DNA of 64,000 bases from Pseudomonadota bacterium. Its GTDB lineage: Bacteria; Pseudomonadota; Alphaproteobacteria; Rhizobiales; Rhizobiaceae. This document shows, in pieces, positions 33,405-42,702 of this stretch (position 1 is the first letter of the stretch; each line of letters begins with the position of its first letter). The stretch lies in NCBI GenBank assembly GCA_023390055.1, contig JAEWDP010000113.1, positions 1-64,000 of the forward strand, given 5' to 3'. Under the pieces are notes generated by a model. That model was not told where the DNA came from and did not search any database. It was given only the letters and a program-made list of their open reading frames with translations. The position numbers and the translations under genes are program-made.

Positions 33405-33890
33405 TCAGGCACAAAGTACCATTGCCCAGTAGGTTCGCGATGTGGATGAACGGGCCACCGCCACGCCGAGGCCACGATAGTCGCCAATCATATTGACGAG
33501 ATGGCGTTTCGAGTTGATCCAGGCCTCTACTGCGTCCTCTACCGAGTTCTGGCCGCTGGCGATATTCTCCGAAGCCGGCAGCGGCACATCATTGCGTTTC
33601 ATCCGCGACAAAAAGCTGTCGCCTGCGCCAATCAGATGGGTCATCTTTTCTGCCTTCGCCATGCGCACGGCCTGCTCGGCTGCCGCTTTGCGCGCCTGGG
33701 ACTGGGGTGAAAGCGACGCCAGATCTCGGTCCTTCCTGATCTTGTTGACAAGTGGCAGGGCGCTTGTCGTGTAATCGTCGGCACCGATCGAAACGCCTCG
33801 GGAGCCAAGATTTGAACAGCCTGCAATCAGAATTGTACCACCCATGAGGGTGAGAAAGCCGCGCCTTGAAGAAAATGCCATTTCACTCAT
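33405..33890 (-). CDS. CAP-domain (SCP-like) lipoprotein
   Basis: A 161-residue protein with a lipoprotein signal (RRGFLTLMGGTILIAGCSN, Cys at about 25; the twin Arg suggests possible Tat export) and a compact CAP/SCP domain: LVNKIRKDRDLASL at the start, ASENIASG, then SKRHLVNMIGDYRGLGVAVA. CAP proteins are extracytoplasmic; their bacterial role is mostly unknown. It follows the DUF6460 gene closely and the pair may be co-transcribed. The ATG three codons downstream (33881) is an alternative start. Confidence 0.87.
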   Translation of the reverse strand: MSEMAFSSRRGFLTLMGGTILIAGCSNLGSRGVSIGADDYTTSALPLVNKIRKDRDLASLSPQSQARKAAAEQAVRMAKAEKMTHLIGAGDSFLSRMKRNDVPLPASENIASGQNSVEDAVEAWINSKRHLVNMIGDYRGLGVAVARSSTSRTYWAMVLCA

Positions 33891-33891
33891 G

Positions 33892-34158
33892 CTAACGTCG
33901 AAAGCTGAAAAGTCGCAAGACGAGATAGATCGGAATGACGATCGTTGCGCCGAGGATCAGATAATCACCAACCCGTCCAAGTGCACGAAAACCCTGATGC
34001 CACAGGTCCAGAACGAAATCGCGAAATCCATAGACGATATCCCAGGGATCCACCCCGAATATCGCCATTACAAAACCAACGACCAGCGATACCACGATCA
34101 GCTTTACGATGGTGCGTCCCGGCGTATCGCCAAGAAACCGATTGACCCCGTCCGACAT
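33892..34158 (-). CDS. DUF6460 small membrane protein
   Basis: An 88-residue inner-membrane protein with two spans (about 18-38 and 62-84). The sequence around GRTIVKLIVVSLVVGFVMAI and the ending YLVLRLFSFRR fit the DUF6460 family of alphaproteobacteria, of unknown function. The ATG at 34158 is chosen because the longer frame adds 20 polar residues before the first span. It ends 1 base before the CAP-domain lipoprotein start. Confidence 0.82.
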   Translation of the reverse strand: MSDGVNRFLGDTPGRTIVKLIVVSLVVGFVMAIFGVDPWDIVYGFRDFVLDLWHQGFRALGRVGDYLILGATIVIPIYLVLRLFSFRR

Positions 34159-34347
34159 GCATTCAATCTCCGTTTCCTGGCAGAGATAATCGGCCTCTGC
34201 CCACCTAGCAAGGCTCACTGCTGTGGTTTCATGTTTGGTTCTTTGCTGGCGCTTTGGCCAGAATTGCGGCCAATGCCATCAAACGACGGGAAAACGATGG
34301 CAATATTCAGTTTGCTCAGACCCGTTTGACGTTTTGAGATCGGACAA

Positions 34348-35901
34348 TCAGACCGTGGAGAGTTTGGCCACGGCGCGTTTTTCCCGACGCCGCTGCACCG
34401 AAGAGGGAATGTTCATTGCTTCACGATATTTTGCTACAGTTCGCCGCGCAAGATTGATGCCTTCTTTCCTGAGACTTGAGACGATGTCGTCGTCAGACAG
34501 GACGGAACCGGCGCTCTCTTCGGATATGAGTGTTCGGATTCGGTGACGTACTGCCTCCGCCGAATGCGTATCCCCGCCGTCGTCGGTAGGGCCGATGGAA
34601 ACCGAAAAGAAGTACTTGAGCTCGAAAAGGCCGCGGGGCGTCAGCATATATTTGTTGGTCGTTACTCGGCTCACCGTGGATTCATGCATCTTGATGGCTT
34701 CCGCAACGGTTTTCAGATTGAGCGGACGCAGATGTTCAATGCCGTGGGTCAGGAAGGCATCCTGCTGCCGCACGATCTCGGTCGCAACCCTGAGGATCGT
34801 TCTGGCGCGCTGATCGAGGCTGCGCGTAAGCCAGTTGGCGCTCTGCAGACAATCTGACAGGAATGCCTGATCTTCCTTTTGTCGGGCGCGGACTGAAGAG
34901 ACCGTCTGGAGATATTCACGATTGACGAGGACGCGAGGGAGCGTGTCTGGATTCAACTCCACTATCCAGGTCCCGGAGCGCGAGCTTATGACGACATCAG
35001 GTGATACCGTCTCGCAAGCGCTATGCTCGAAGCCGCTGCCCGGCTTCGGATTGAGCGAACGTATCTCGGTGAGCATATCGAGGAGGTCCTCGTCTCCGAC
35101 GCCGCACAGCTTGCGAAGGGATGCAAAATCGCGACGCGCGAGCAGATCGAGGTTGTGGACTAACATCTCCATGGCCGGATCAAGTCGATCCAGAAGCTTT
35201 AGCTGGATCGCGAGGCACTCCCTGAGAGACGTGGCCATAACACCAGGTGGATCAAGTGTCTGAAGAGCTTGCAGGACCAGTTCAACCTTCGATCTGTCCT
35301 GCCCAAGGCTGCTTGCGATATCGTCAATCTCGCCGCCGAAATATCCGGCTTCGTCAACGCAATCGAGCAGTTGATGGGCAATTATGCGGTCAGATGTATC
35401 GGTGAGTAGAAAGGGGACCTGTCGGGCAAGGTGGTCGCGCAGCGTGACATGACCGGCGACAAAGTCCTCGATGTCGTAGTCTTCGCCACGTTCCGCGCCA
35501 GGCATCGACTTCCACTGCGAGAGGAGTTCCGGTGCGTCTGCCTTTGGTGGAGGCCTGTCATCCTGGAAGAGATTGTCGAACCTTGCGTCGAGTTCGCCGA
35601 GACGTTCCGCTGTTCTGTGTGCCTCCGGTTCATACCAGTCGTCACCTGGCGTGCCCTCGGCCGGTATGTCCTTGTCATTGTCGGCATCGTGTCTGTCGCT
35701 GTCGGACGACGGAACCGCATCAAAGGCCTCTGACTGTTCTGCTGATGAGAGCTCAAGCAGGGGGTTCTTTTCGATTTCCTGTGCGATGAACTGGTTGAGT
35801 TCGAGATGCGTCATTTGGAGCAACTGGATGGATTGCATCAGTTGCGGGGTCATCACCAGTGACTGGTTCTGGCGTAGGAAAAGGCTGGCAGACAAGGCCA
35901 T
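34348..35901 (-). CDS. rpoN: RNA polymerase sigma-54 factor
   Basis: A 517-residue sigma factor for nitrogen and other inducible genes, needing enhancer-binding ATPases. The N-terminal region I is Gln/Leu-rich (SLVMTPQLMQSIQLLQM), an acidic region II lies at about 60-120, then the core-binding domain and the helix-turn-helix, and the RpoN box ARRTVAKYREAMNI near the C-terminus. Downstream of lptB with a 119-base gap. The usual rhizobial followers hpf and ptsN are not present. Confidence 0.96.
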   Translation of the reverse strand: MALSASLFLRQNQSLVMTPQLMQSIQLLQMTHLELNQFIAQEIEKNPLLELSSAEQSEAFDAVPSSDSDRHDADNDKDIPAEGTPGDDWYEPEAHRTAERLGELDARFDNLFQDDRPPPKADAPELLSQWKSMPGAERGEDYDIEDFVAGHVTLRDHLARQVPFLLTDTSDRIIAHQLLDCVDEAGYFGGEIDDIASSLGQDRSKVELVLQALQTLDPPGVMATSLRECLAIQLKLLDRLDPAMEMLVHNLDLLARRDFASLRKLCGVGDEDLLDMLTEIRSLNPKPGSGFEHSACETVSPDVVISSRSGTWIVELNPDTLPRVLVNREYLQTVSSVRARQKEDQAFLSDCLQSANWLTRSLDQRARTILRVATEIVRQQDAFLTHGIEHLRPLNLKTVAEAIKMHESTVSRVTTNKYMLTPRGLFELKYFFSVSIGPTDDGGDTHSAEAVRHRIRTLISEESAGSVLSDDDIVSSLRKEGINLARRTVAKYREAMNIPSSVQRRREKRAVAKLSTV

Positions 35902-36020
35902 GCTGGACGCAATCTCCCTTCCCGGTCAATGGGGCATTTTCCGGAGGTTATCAAACTGGCCCGAAAATTGCTTTTTTAGGGAAGCTGGTCAAGCATCATA
36001 TAGTCTTAAGAGCGCCAGGA

Positions 36021-36827
36021 CTAAAGCGTGAACTTGTCGCCGAGGTAAAGACGACGAACATCGGGGTTGTTGACGATGTCATCGGCACGGCCATGCGTCA
36101 GGACCTCACCGGCATGGATAATGTAGGCGCGATCGATCAGTCCGAGTGTCTCACGCACATTGTGGTCGGTGATAAGAACGCCAATTCCGCGGGCGGTCAG
36201 GTGACGAACGAGGTTCTGGATATCAGAGACGGAGATTGGATCGACACCGGCGAACGGCTCGTCGAGCAGCATGAAGGCCGGATCGGTCGCAAGTGCCCGA
36301 GCTATTTCCAATCTTCGCCGTTCACCACCGGACAAAGCGACAGCCGCTGATTTGCGCAGATGGGCAATGTGGAATTCCTCGAGCAGTTCATCGAGCTTTT
36401 GCTCACGCTTTTCCTTGCTCGGATCGTGAACCTCGAGAACGGCACGAATGTTCTGTTCGACCGTCAGGCCGCGAAAGATGGAGGCTTCCTGCGGAAGATA
36501 GCCGACACCCAGTCGCGCCCGCCTGTACATGGGCATGCTGGTTACCTCGTTGCCGTCGATCGCGATCATGCCTTCGTCGACAGGTACAAGGCCGGTTATC
36601 ATGTAGAAACAGGTTGTCTTGCCGGCACCGTTCGGGCCAAGCAGACCAACGGCTTCACCACGACGGACAACCAGTGAAACACCGTTGACAACACGTCGCG
36701 TATCATAGGTCTTCGACAGGCCGTGGGCGACAAGGGTCCCCTCATAACGTGTCTTGTCGCGCGCGGCGAAAGGTTCGGTTGCGCGCGATTTTCTCGGCGC
36801 AAGACTGGAAAGGAAAGGTAATTTCAC
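36021..36827 (-). CDS. lptB: LPS export ABC transporter ATP-binding protein LptB
   Basis: It powers lipopolysaccharide transport to the outer membrane with LptFG. 268 residues. Walker A LLGPNGAGKTT, signature ALSGGERRRLEIARAL, Walker B FMLLDEPFAGVDP and the H-loop ITDHNVRE are intact. GTG 36827 is preferred, since it falls just after the lptA stop; an ATG at 36890 would lie inside lptA. The N-terminus carries an extension of about 30 residues, as in other rhizobial LptB. Third gene of lptC-lptA-lptB. Confidence 0.93.
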   Translation of the reverse strand: MKLPFLSSLAPRKSRATEPFAARDKTRYEGTLVAHGLSKTYDTRRVVNGVSLVVRRGEAVGLLGPNGAGKTTCFYMITGLVPVDEGMIAIDGNEVTSMPMYRRARLGVGYLPQEASIFRGLTVEQNIRAVLEVHDPSKEKREQKLDELLEEFHIAHLRKSAAVALSGGERRRLEIARALATDPAFMLLDEPFAGVDPISVSDIQNLVRHLTARGIGVLITDHNVRETLGLIDRAYIIHAGEVLTHGRADDIVNNPDVRRLYLGDKFTL

Positions 36828-36840
36828 AATGCCGCCGTTG

Positions 36841-37398
36841 TTACTGCTGTGACCGGGATTTCGGATCGAGCAGGATTTCCACCCGACCACCGCAGGCGTC
36901 GAGTTTGGCTTCTCCGGTATTCATGTGGACTGTCAGCTTGCAACCCTTGAAAACATTCGGTCCTTCAGTCAGCACAACCTGTTCGCCAGAAAGGATGAAC
37001 GTTTGCGTGGGCATGTCGAATTCTCCCTCCTGGGCAGTTGCCTGCTGCGTTCCGGAGGTCAGAAGGACATTGTCATCAAGGAAGATCTTCTCGATGTCGG
37101 CATTACCTGATGTCATCGATGAGCCTTCGCCGGTGTAGAGTACCGTCATCTTGCCTGCCCGCATGGTCGTCGTCCCCTGCACGACCTTCACGTTACCCGT
37201 GAAATAGGCTTTCTTCTCCTGTTCCTTGATCTCCAGCTGATCGCTTTCGATCTGGATGGGTTCATCATTGGAAAGCTTCAATCCATCCATCTGGCTGGTT
37301 GTTTCCTGGGCAAACAATGATGAAGATGGCGACGCCAAGCAAAGCAAGCCTGCCGCGATCATGATAGCTAAGATCTTTGCGTCTGGACGAAGGGTCAT
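36841..37398 (-). CDS. lptA: Lipopolysaccharide transport periplasmic protein LptA
   Basis: The periplasmic bridge protein that carries lipopolysaccharide between membranes. 185 residues: a signal peptide (about 10-30, ending SLFAQ) and one OstA-type beta-jellyroll domain with GNVKVVQGTTTMRAGKMTV and GPNVFKGCKLTVHMNTGEA. ATG 37398 gives the signal peptide; the frame before it overlaps lptC. 10 bases after lptC and 13 before lptB. Confidence 0.93.
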   Translation of the reverse strand: MTLRPDAKILAIMIAAGLLCLASPSSSLFAQETTSQMDGLKLSNDEPIQIESDQLEIKEQEKKAYFTGNVKVVQGTTTMRAGKMTVLYTGEGSSMTSGNADIEKIFLDDNVLLTSGTQQATAQEGEFDMPTQTFILSGEQVVLTEGPNVFKGCKLTVHMNTGEAKLDACGGRVEILLDPKSRSQQ

Positions 37399-37408
37399 GG
37401 TGTCCGGC

Positions 37409-38113
37409 CTAACTGCCCTTGTTGCGGATTGCGGCAGCTTCGATGTCAACCCGAACCTGCCCACTGAAAGTGATGGTTCGCCCCTTATCCGTTATCTTGA
37501 GGGACTGTGCAACAACAGACGCTTGCTCAGTGTTAATGACGATTGGTTCGTCTGTTTCCAGCGTACCGGCCAAGACGTCGAGCTTGGCCGACTGAAATTT
37601 TGCCGTGATACCGTTGCTGAGATTGACGTCGAAAGGCGCCGTCAACTGCATTCGATCAGTACCACGATCAAAAATGCCTTCGGTTGCAACGACGCGTGCG
37701 ATGGTTTCCTCATCGATAGGAACGGCCGCTTCCAGATCCTCAAGCGTGATCATGTTGGGGTTTTGAATATCCTGCAAAGCCCGCGCGGCCGTCATTGAAT
37801 AATTGATGCCGTCATCATTGCGTCCGGCGATTGCGGGACGCTCCATGACGATCTTGCCATCTTCGATCTTGGCATTTTCGACCGATATATCGTCCGGGAG
37901 ATAGGCACGCACGACAGATACGCCGATAAAGATCAGCGAGATGGCACATGCAGCGACGGGCAGCAGAATACGCAGCTTGCGGACGCGTGCAGAGTGGGAA
38001 AGCGCCGCCTGGTAGGCATCGCTTGCCACAATGCCGGCAAGGGCTGGCTCCTGTGATTTCACCAGGTTCTGCAGCATCGGCTGGATGTTTTCCTCTTTTT
38101 GCGCCAGTTGCAT
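37409..38113 (-). CDS. lptC: LPS export protein LptC
   Basis: A bitopic inner-membrane protein that passes lipopolysaccharide from LptBFG to LptA. One membrane span (LRILLPVAACAISLIFIGVSV, about 50-70) precedes a periplasmic beta-jellyroll domain with repeated strands such as NPNMITLEDLEA and LETDEPIVINTEQA. The start is uncertain: ATG 38113 (234 residues) has no clear ribosome-binding site; ATG 38077, behind AGAGGAAAA, would be twelve residues shorter and may be the real one. Confidence 0.87.
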   Translation of the reverse strand: MQLAQKEENIQPMLQNLVKSQEPALAGIVASDAYQAALSHSARVRKLRILLPVAACAISLIFIGVSVVRAYLPDDISVENAKIEDGKIVMERPAIAGRNDDGINYSMTAARALQDIQNPNMITLEDLEAAVPIDEETIARVVATEGIFDRGTDRMQLTAPFDVNLSNGITAKFQSAKLDVLAGTLETDEPIVINTEQASVVAQSLKITDKGRTITFSGQVRVDIEAAAIRNKGS

Positions 38114-38253
38114 GTGCAGGCAAGTGACTTTCGTATTCCGGCGCAATATGGTCTTTATGTATTCAACAAACAATAACGGCCAACATAATTTCGTGATAGC
38201 CGGGTGCCTCTGGAACCGTTTTTCGAGGCGGATACCGGCAACGAGGAACTCTC

Positions 38254-39207
38254 ATGGATCAATCGGCAATTGCAGATCGCCGGCGCTTGCGTCGCAAATT
38301 GAGCTTCTGGCGCATCCTTGCCCTCATCGTCATTGTCGGGCTTGCTTTTGCGCTCTACCGCATGAATGCCGGCGACGGAGGCCGGACTGCTCCGCATATC
38401 GCGCAGGTAAAGATTACCGGACTGATTCGTGACGATAGCGAGCTTCTCGCGCGTCTGGACGACATCGCAGAAAACAGTAGTGCGCAAGCACTTGTGGTGT
38501 CTATCTCGTCCACAGGCGGCACCACTTATGGCGGTGAGAGAATATTCAAGGCTATTCGCGCTGTTGCTGCGAAGAAGCCTGTTGTTTCCGACATACGGAC
38601 GGTTGCCGCATCCGCCGGTTATATGATCGCCACCGCAGGCGATACGATCATTGCCGGCGAGAGTTCGCTGACTGGATCAATCGGTGTCATCTTCCAGTAT
38701 CCGCAAATTGCCGAATTGATGGAAAAGCTCGGCGTGTCCCTTGAAGAGATCAAGTCGTCACCTTTGAAAGCCGAGCCATCGCCCTTTCATCCGCCAAGTG
38801 AGGAGGCGCGGCAGATGATCCGCTCGGTGATCATGGACAGCTATGACTGGTTTGTGGGTCTTGTTGCGGATCGGCGAGGTCTTTCGCGGGAGGAAACATT
38901 GCGCCTGGCCGATGGCTCGATCTTTACCGGCAGGCAGGCGCTGGAGGCCAAGCTGGTGGACCAGCTTGGCGGAGAAGATGAGATCCGCGCTTATCTGGAG
39001 AAAAATGGCGTGGCCGTGGATCTGCCGATTGTAGAATGGAAGGACGGCAACAGAGGATCATCGTTGTGGTTTGCACGTGCCATGGCGGAGGCATTTCGGC
39101 TGACGGGCCTTGGCGAGGCACTCGGACAAACGTCGTTGCCTCCGTTTGTTGTTGACAAGTTGTTTCTTGACGGTCTTGTCTCCGTTTGGCAGTTTGGCCG
39201 CGATTAA
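38254..39207 (+). CDS. sppA: Signal peptide peptidase SppA, 36K type
   Basis: A membrane serine protease that degrades cleaved signal peptides. 317 residues, the short single-domain form. The N-terminal anchor is at about 20-36; the nucleophile Ser is in VAASAGYMIA and the general-base Lys in EEIKSSPLKAEPSPF, in the ClpP-like fold. LTGSIGVIFQYPQI is the usual substrate-groove motif. ihfB follows 26 bases later, a typical rhizobial pairing. Confidence 0.94.
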   Translation: MDQSAIADRRRLRRKLSFWRILALIVIVGLAFALYRMNAGDGGRTAPHIAQVKITGLIRDDSELLARLDDIAENSSAQALVVSISSTGGTTYGGERIFKAIRAVAAKKPVVSDIRTVAASAGYMIATAGDTIIAGESSLTGSIGVIFQYPQIAELMEKLGVSLEEIKSSPLKAEPSPFHPPSEEARQMIRSVIMDSYDWFVGLVADRRGLSREETLRLADGSIFTGRQALEAKLVDQLGGEDEIRAYLEKNGVAVDLPIVEWKDGNRGSSLWFARAMAEAFRLTGLGEALGQTSLPPFVVDKLFLDGLVSVWQFGRD

Positions 39208-39233
39208 AAGTGTAAATTTGTCAGGGGGCAACC

Positions 39234-39527
39234 GTGATCAAGTCGGAACTCGTTCAGATCGTTGCGGCGCGCAATCCGCATCTTTACCATCGCGATGTGG
39301 AAAATATCGTCAATGCCGTCCTCGATGAGATTACGGATGCCTTGGCGGCAGGAAATCGTGTCGAGCTGCGGGGCTTTGGCGCGTTCTCCGTCAAAAACCG
39401 ACCCTCGCGCTCCGGCCGCAACCCGCGGACGGGCGAATCGGTTTTCGTGGAGGAAAAATGGGTTCCCTTCTTCAAGACGGGAAAAGAACTGCGCGAGCGG
39501 CTCAATCCTGGTCTTGGTGACGACTGA
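39234..39527 (+). CDS. ihfB: Integration host factor beta subunit
   Basis: A small DNA-bending protein of 97 residues that pairs with IhfA. Signature GFGAFSVKNRPSRSGRNPRT (the DNA-intercalating arm with its Pro) is exact; MIKSELVQIVAARNPHL starts as usual. It supports sigma-54 promoters among others, notable given rpoN nearby. GGGGGCAACC precedes the ATG. Confidence 0.96.
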   Translation: MIKSELVQIVAARNPHLYHRDVENIVNAVLDEITDALAAGNRVELRGFGAFSVKNRPSRSGRNPRTGESVFVEEKWVPFFKTGKELRERLNPGLGDD

Positions 39528-39583
39528 CTGCGGTCACTCCACAATCGTCAACGCACTTGAAAGGCGCGCAAGCTTGCCTATCC

Positions 39584-39620
39584 TGTCTCGGCACAGCATA
39601 GGACATAAAATGCTGAGACA
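39584..39620 (+). promoter_or_regulatory. Structured leader upstream of the lapA-like gene
   Basis: TGTCTC pairs with GAGACA and AGCAT with ATGCT, separated by a 5-nt bulge on one side and a 10-nt loop, 12 bases before the lapA-like ATG. The hairpin could shape access to the start. Role inferred only. Confidence 0.45.
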
Positions 39621-39632
39621 AGGCGGAAAGAC

Positions 39633-39977
39633 ATGACAAAACTGAAGAAGATCCTGAATCTGGCGATACTCATTCCGCTTGGCGTGGCCTTGATTGTGTT
39701 GTCCGTTGCCAATCGCCAAAGCGTAACGCTGGCCCTCAATCCGTTCCGCCCGCAAGACGGTGTTCTCTCGCTGACCGCTCCTTTTTTCCTTTTTCTGTTG
39801 CTGGCCGTGATTATCGGAATTGTCATCGGTGCATCCGTGATGTGGTGGCAGCAGGGACGCTACCGCAAGCAGGCTCGTCTGGAGGCGCGCGAGGCGGTCA
39901 AGTGGCAAAAGGAGGCCGATCGACAAAAGACTGGCGCAGCGGCTGGCACAAACAACCTGCCGGTTGCCCGTCCCTGA
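39633..39977 (+). CDS. LapA-domain membrane protein
   Basis: A 114-residue inner-membrane protein with two spans (about 10-28 and 48-70) and a basic cytoplasmic tail (about 73-100). The pattern NRQSVTLALNPF between the spans and LLLAVIIGIVIGASVMWWQQG match LapA-type (LPS assembly protein A) proteins, which link to lipopolysaccharide assembly in E. coli. It follows ihfB, as in many rhizobia. Here the expected trpF-trpB-trpA genes do not follow. Confidence 0.85.
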   Translation: MTKLKKILNLAILIPLGVALIVLSVANRQSVTLALNPFRPQDGVLSLTAPFFLFLLLAVIIGIVIGASVMWWQQGRYRKQARLEAREAVKWQKEADRQKTGAAAGTNNLPVARP

Positions 39978-40154
39978 CTGTGGTCACTAGTCGAAAATGG
40001 CCCGGCAATCCTTGGTCGACATCTGTTGGCCATTGCAGCGTGACTGGCTGCACCAAGAGTGCGCTTCTTTAGTTTCCGGCACGGTGGAGATGTACGAAAG
40101 GCACGTGCTGGGATGAACTGCCCGGACCGCGCCCAACGTGGTATCACTCCCAAG

Positions 40155-42674
40155 ATGGTCGTTCATCCAAATACCGGCGGCAATGATGCCGCACTGCTTC
40201 CTGAGCCATTTGAAAAATGGTTTGCCACCAAGGGCTGGGCGCCGCGCCCGCACCAGATCGAACTCCTTGCCCGTGCAGACGCCGGCGAGAACATGTTGCT
40301 GATTGCGCCGACGGGTGCAGGCAAGACGCTAGCCGGATTTCTTCCATCACTGACCGGGATTACGCGGCGTGGAAAAAAATCGCGTGGTTCAGCATTTGAA
40401 GGTGTTCATACACTCTACATATCGCCGCTCAAGGCGCTCGCTGTTGATATCGAGCGTAATCTGACACGTCCCGTCGAGGAGATGGACCTGGCTGTGTCAA
40501 TCGAAGTCCGCACGGGTGACACACCGCAATCGAAACGCCAGCGCCAGAGGCTGTCTCCTCCGGATATTTTGCTGACCACGCCTGAACAGCTTGCGTTGCT
40601 GCTGGCCAACAAGGATGCCGGGCGGTTCTTCAAGGATCTGAAATATGTCATTCTTGATGAACTGCATTCGCTGGTCATTTCCAAACGCGGCCATCTACTG
40701 TCACTCGGCCTTGCCCGCCTGCGAAAGCACGCACCGCACTTGCAAACAATCGGTCTGTCGGCAACGGTTTCTCAGCCGCTTGCCCTGCAGTATTGGCTTG
40801 TCGGGCAAAGCGGGTCCACATCGCTCCCGGCAGGGCTGGTTCACGTCGAAGATGGCGCTCCGCCGGACATCACGATCCTGGAAACGAAAAACCATATTCC
40901 GTGGTCCGGACATGTCGCGACATATGCGATCCAGGAAATATACGAGGAAATCAAACGGCACAATACGACGCTGATCTTCGTCAATACGCGCTTTCAGGCA
41001 GAGCTGTTGTTTCGGGAGCTCTGGACAGTCAATGACGACGATCTTCCGATTGCCCTACATCACGGGTCACTTGATGCCGGACAGCGCCGCAGGGTCGAAG
41101 CGGCGATGGCTGCCAATCGGCTTCGTGCTGTCGTTGCGACATCGACACTCGATCTCGGGCTTGACTGGGGAGATGTCGATCTTGTTGTCCATGTGGGAGC
41201 TCCAAAAGGAGCCTCTCGGCTTGCACAGCGCATTGGCCGTTCCAATCACCGGATGGACGAGCCGTCGAAGGCAATCCTCGTACCTGCCAACCGTTTTGAG
41301 GTCATGGAGTGCCAGGCGGCGCTTGATGCAAATTATCTTGGTGCCCAGGATACGCCGCCGGTTGGTGAAGGAGCACTTGATGTCCTTGCCCAGCATGTTC
41401 TCGGCATGGCTTGCGCGGAACCCTTCGATCCCGTCGAGCTCTATGATGAGATTACCAGCGCTTCGCCTTACCGCCACCTAGGCTGGGAAATGTTCGAGCG
41501 GATCGTCGATTTTGTCGCAACCGGTGGCTATTCCCTTCGGTCCTATGATCGTTATGCCAAGATCAGGCGGATGACCGACGGTCGCTGGCGGGTGTCCAAT
41601 GCGCACATTGCCCAGCAATATCGACTGAACCTTGGCACCATCGTCGAGGCAACTGAACTCAATGTTCGGCTGGTAAAGCGCGGCTCCAGAGGCATTTCAG
41701 GCCGTGCAGGCATGTCGCTTGGCAAGGTGGAGGAATATTTCCTTGAGCAGCTCGTTGCGGGCGACACCTTTCTGTTTGCGGGCAAGGTCTTGCGTTTTGA
41801 GGCGATCCGGGAAAATGAATGCCTGGTTTCCAACGCCTTTTCGATGGACCCGAAGATCCCCGCCTATGCCGGCGGCAAGTTTCCGCTTTCCACTTATCTT
41901 GCTGGCCAGGTGCGCGCCATGCTGGCAGATCCGGATCAATGGCAGGCCTTGCCCGGGCAGGTGCGTGATTGGCTGAAGTTACAGAAGGACCGCTCGGTCC
42001 TGCCGCGCAGTGATGAACTGCTGATCGAGACGTTTGCGCGCGGCAAACGCTTCTTCATGATCTGCTACTGCTTTGAGGGGAGACTTGCGCATCAGACACT
42101 CGGCATGCTTTTGACCAGGCGGCTCGAGCGGATCGGTGCAAGGCCGCTCGGATTTGTTGCAACCGATTATGCACTGGCGGTCTGGTGTCTGAATGACATC
42201 GGCGGCATGGTCGAAGAGGGCATGCTTGTCCTGTCGGACCTCTTCGACGAGGACATGCTGGGAGATGACCTGGAGGCCTGGCTTGAAGAGAGCTACATGC
42301 TGAAGCGTACTTTTCGCAACTGCGCCGTCATTTCCGGCTTGATCGAGCGTCGTCATCCAGGCAAGGAGAAGACAGGCCGGCAGGTCACCGTCTCGACCGA
42401 TCTGATCTACGATGTGTTGCGAAGTCACGAACCGGACCACGTTTTGCTCGTGGCGACGCGCCAGGATGCAGCATCGGGGCTTTTGGATATCGGCCGGCTT
42501 GGTTTAATGCTTTCGAGAATCAAGGGACACATCACGTACAGCCACCTTGACCACATATCGCCGCTTGCCGTTCCGATCATGTTGGAGATCGGCAAGGAAA
42601 GCGTGCCTGGCGAGGCACAGGAAGCGATCCTTGAAGAGGCTGCCGAAGAAATGATTGCGGAGGCACTGAGTTGA
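40155..42674 (+). CDS. Ligase-associated DNA damage response DEXH-box helicase (Lhr-like)
   Basis: A superfamily 2 helicase of 839 residues. Motif I is APTGAGKT (about 52), motif II DELH, motif III LSAT and motif VI SRLAQRIGRSNHR; the C-terminal part holds the Lhr winged-helix and beta-barrel regions. The next gene encodes PdeM, the nuclease that marks ligase-associated clusters. The start is uncertain: ATG 40155 is chosen because it lies near the conserved core; ATG 40113 and GTG 40059 are in frame and none has a strong ribosome-binding site. Confidence 0.9.
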   Translation: MVVHPNTGGNDAALLPEPFEKWFATKGWAPRPHQIELLARADAGENMLLIAPTGAGKTLAGFLPSLTGITRRGKKSRGSAFEGVHTLYISPLKALAVDIERNLTRPVEEMDLAVSIEVRTGDTPQSKRQRQRLSPPDILLTTPEQLALLLANKDAGRFFKDLKYVILDELHSLVISKRGHLLSLGLARLRKHAPHLQTIGLSATVSQPLALQYWLVGQSGSTSLPAGLVHVEDGAPPDITILETKNHIPWSGHVATYAIQEIYEEIKRHNTTLIFVNTRFQAELLFRELWTVNDDDLPIALHHGSLDAGQRRRVEAAMAANRLRAVVATSTLDLGLDWGDVDLVVHVGAPKGASRLAQRIGRSNHRMDEPSKAILVPANRFEVMECQAALDANYLGAQDTPPVGEGALDVLAQHVLGMACAEPFDPVELYDEITSASPYRHLGWEMFERIVDFVATGGYSLRSYDRYAKIRRMTDGRWRVSNAHIAQQYRLNLGTIVEATELNVRLVKRGSRGISGRAGMSLGKVEEYFLEQLVAGDTFLFAGKVLRFEAIRENECLVSNAFSMDPKIPAYAGGKFPLSTYLAGQVRAMLADPDQWQALPGQVRDWLKLQKDRSVLPRSDELLIETFARGKRFFMICYCFEGRLAHQTLGMLLTRRLERIGARPLGFVATDYALAVWCLNDIGGMVEEGMLVLSDLFDEDMLGDDLEAWLEESYMLKRTFRNCAVISGLIERRHPGKEKTGRQVTVSTDLIYDVLRSHEPDHVLLVATRQDAASGLLDIGRLGLMLSRIKGHITYSHLDHISPLAVPIMLEIGKESVPGEAQEAILEEAAEEMIAEALS

Positions 42675-42702
42675 TGCATTCTTGCCGGAAGAACGAAGAC
42701 TG

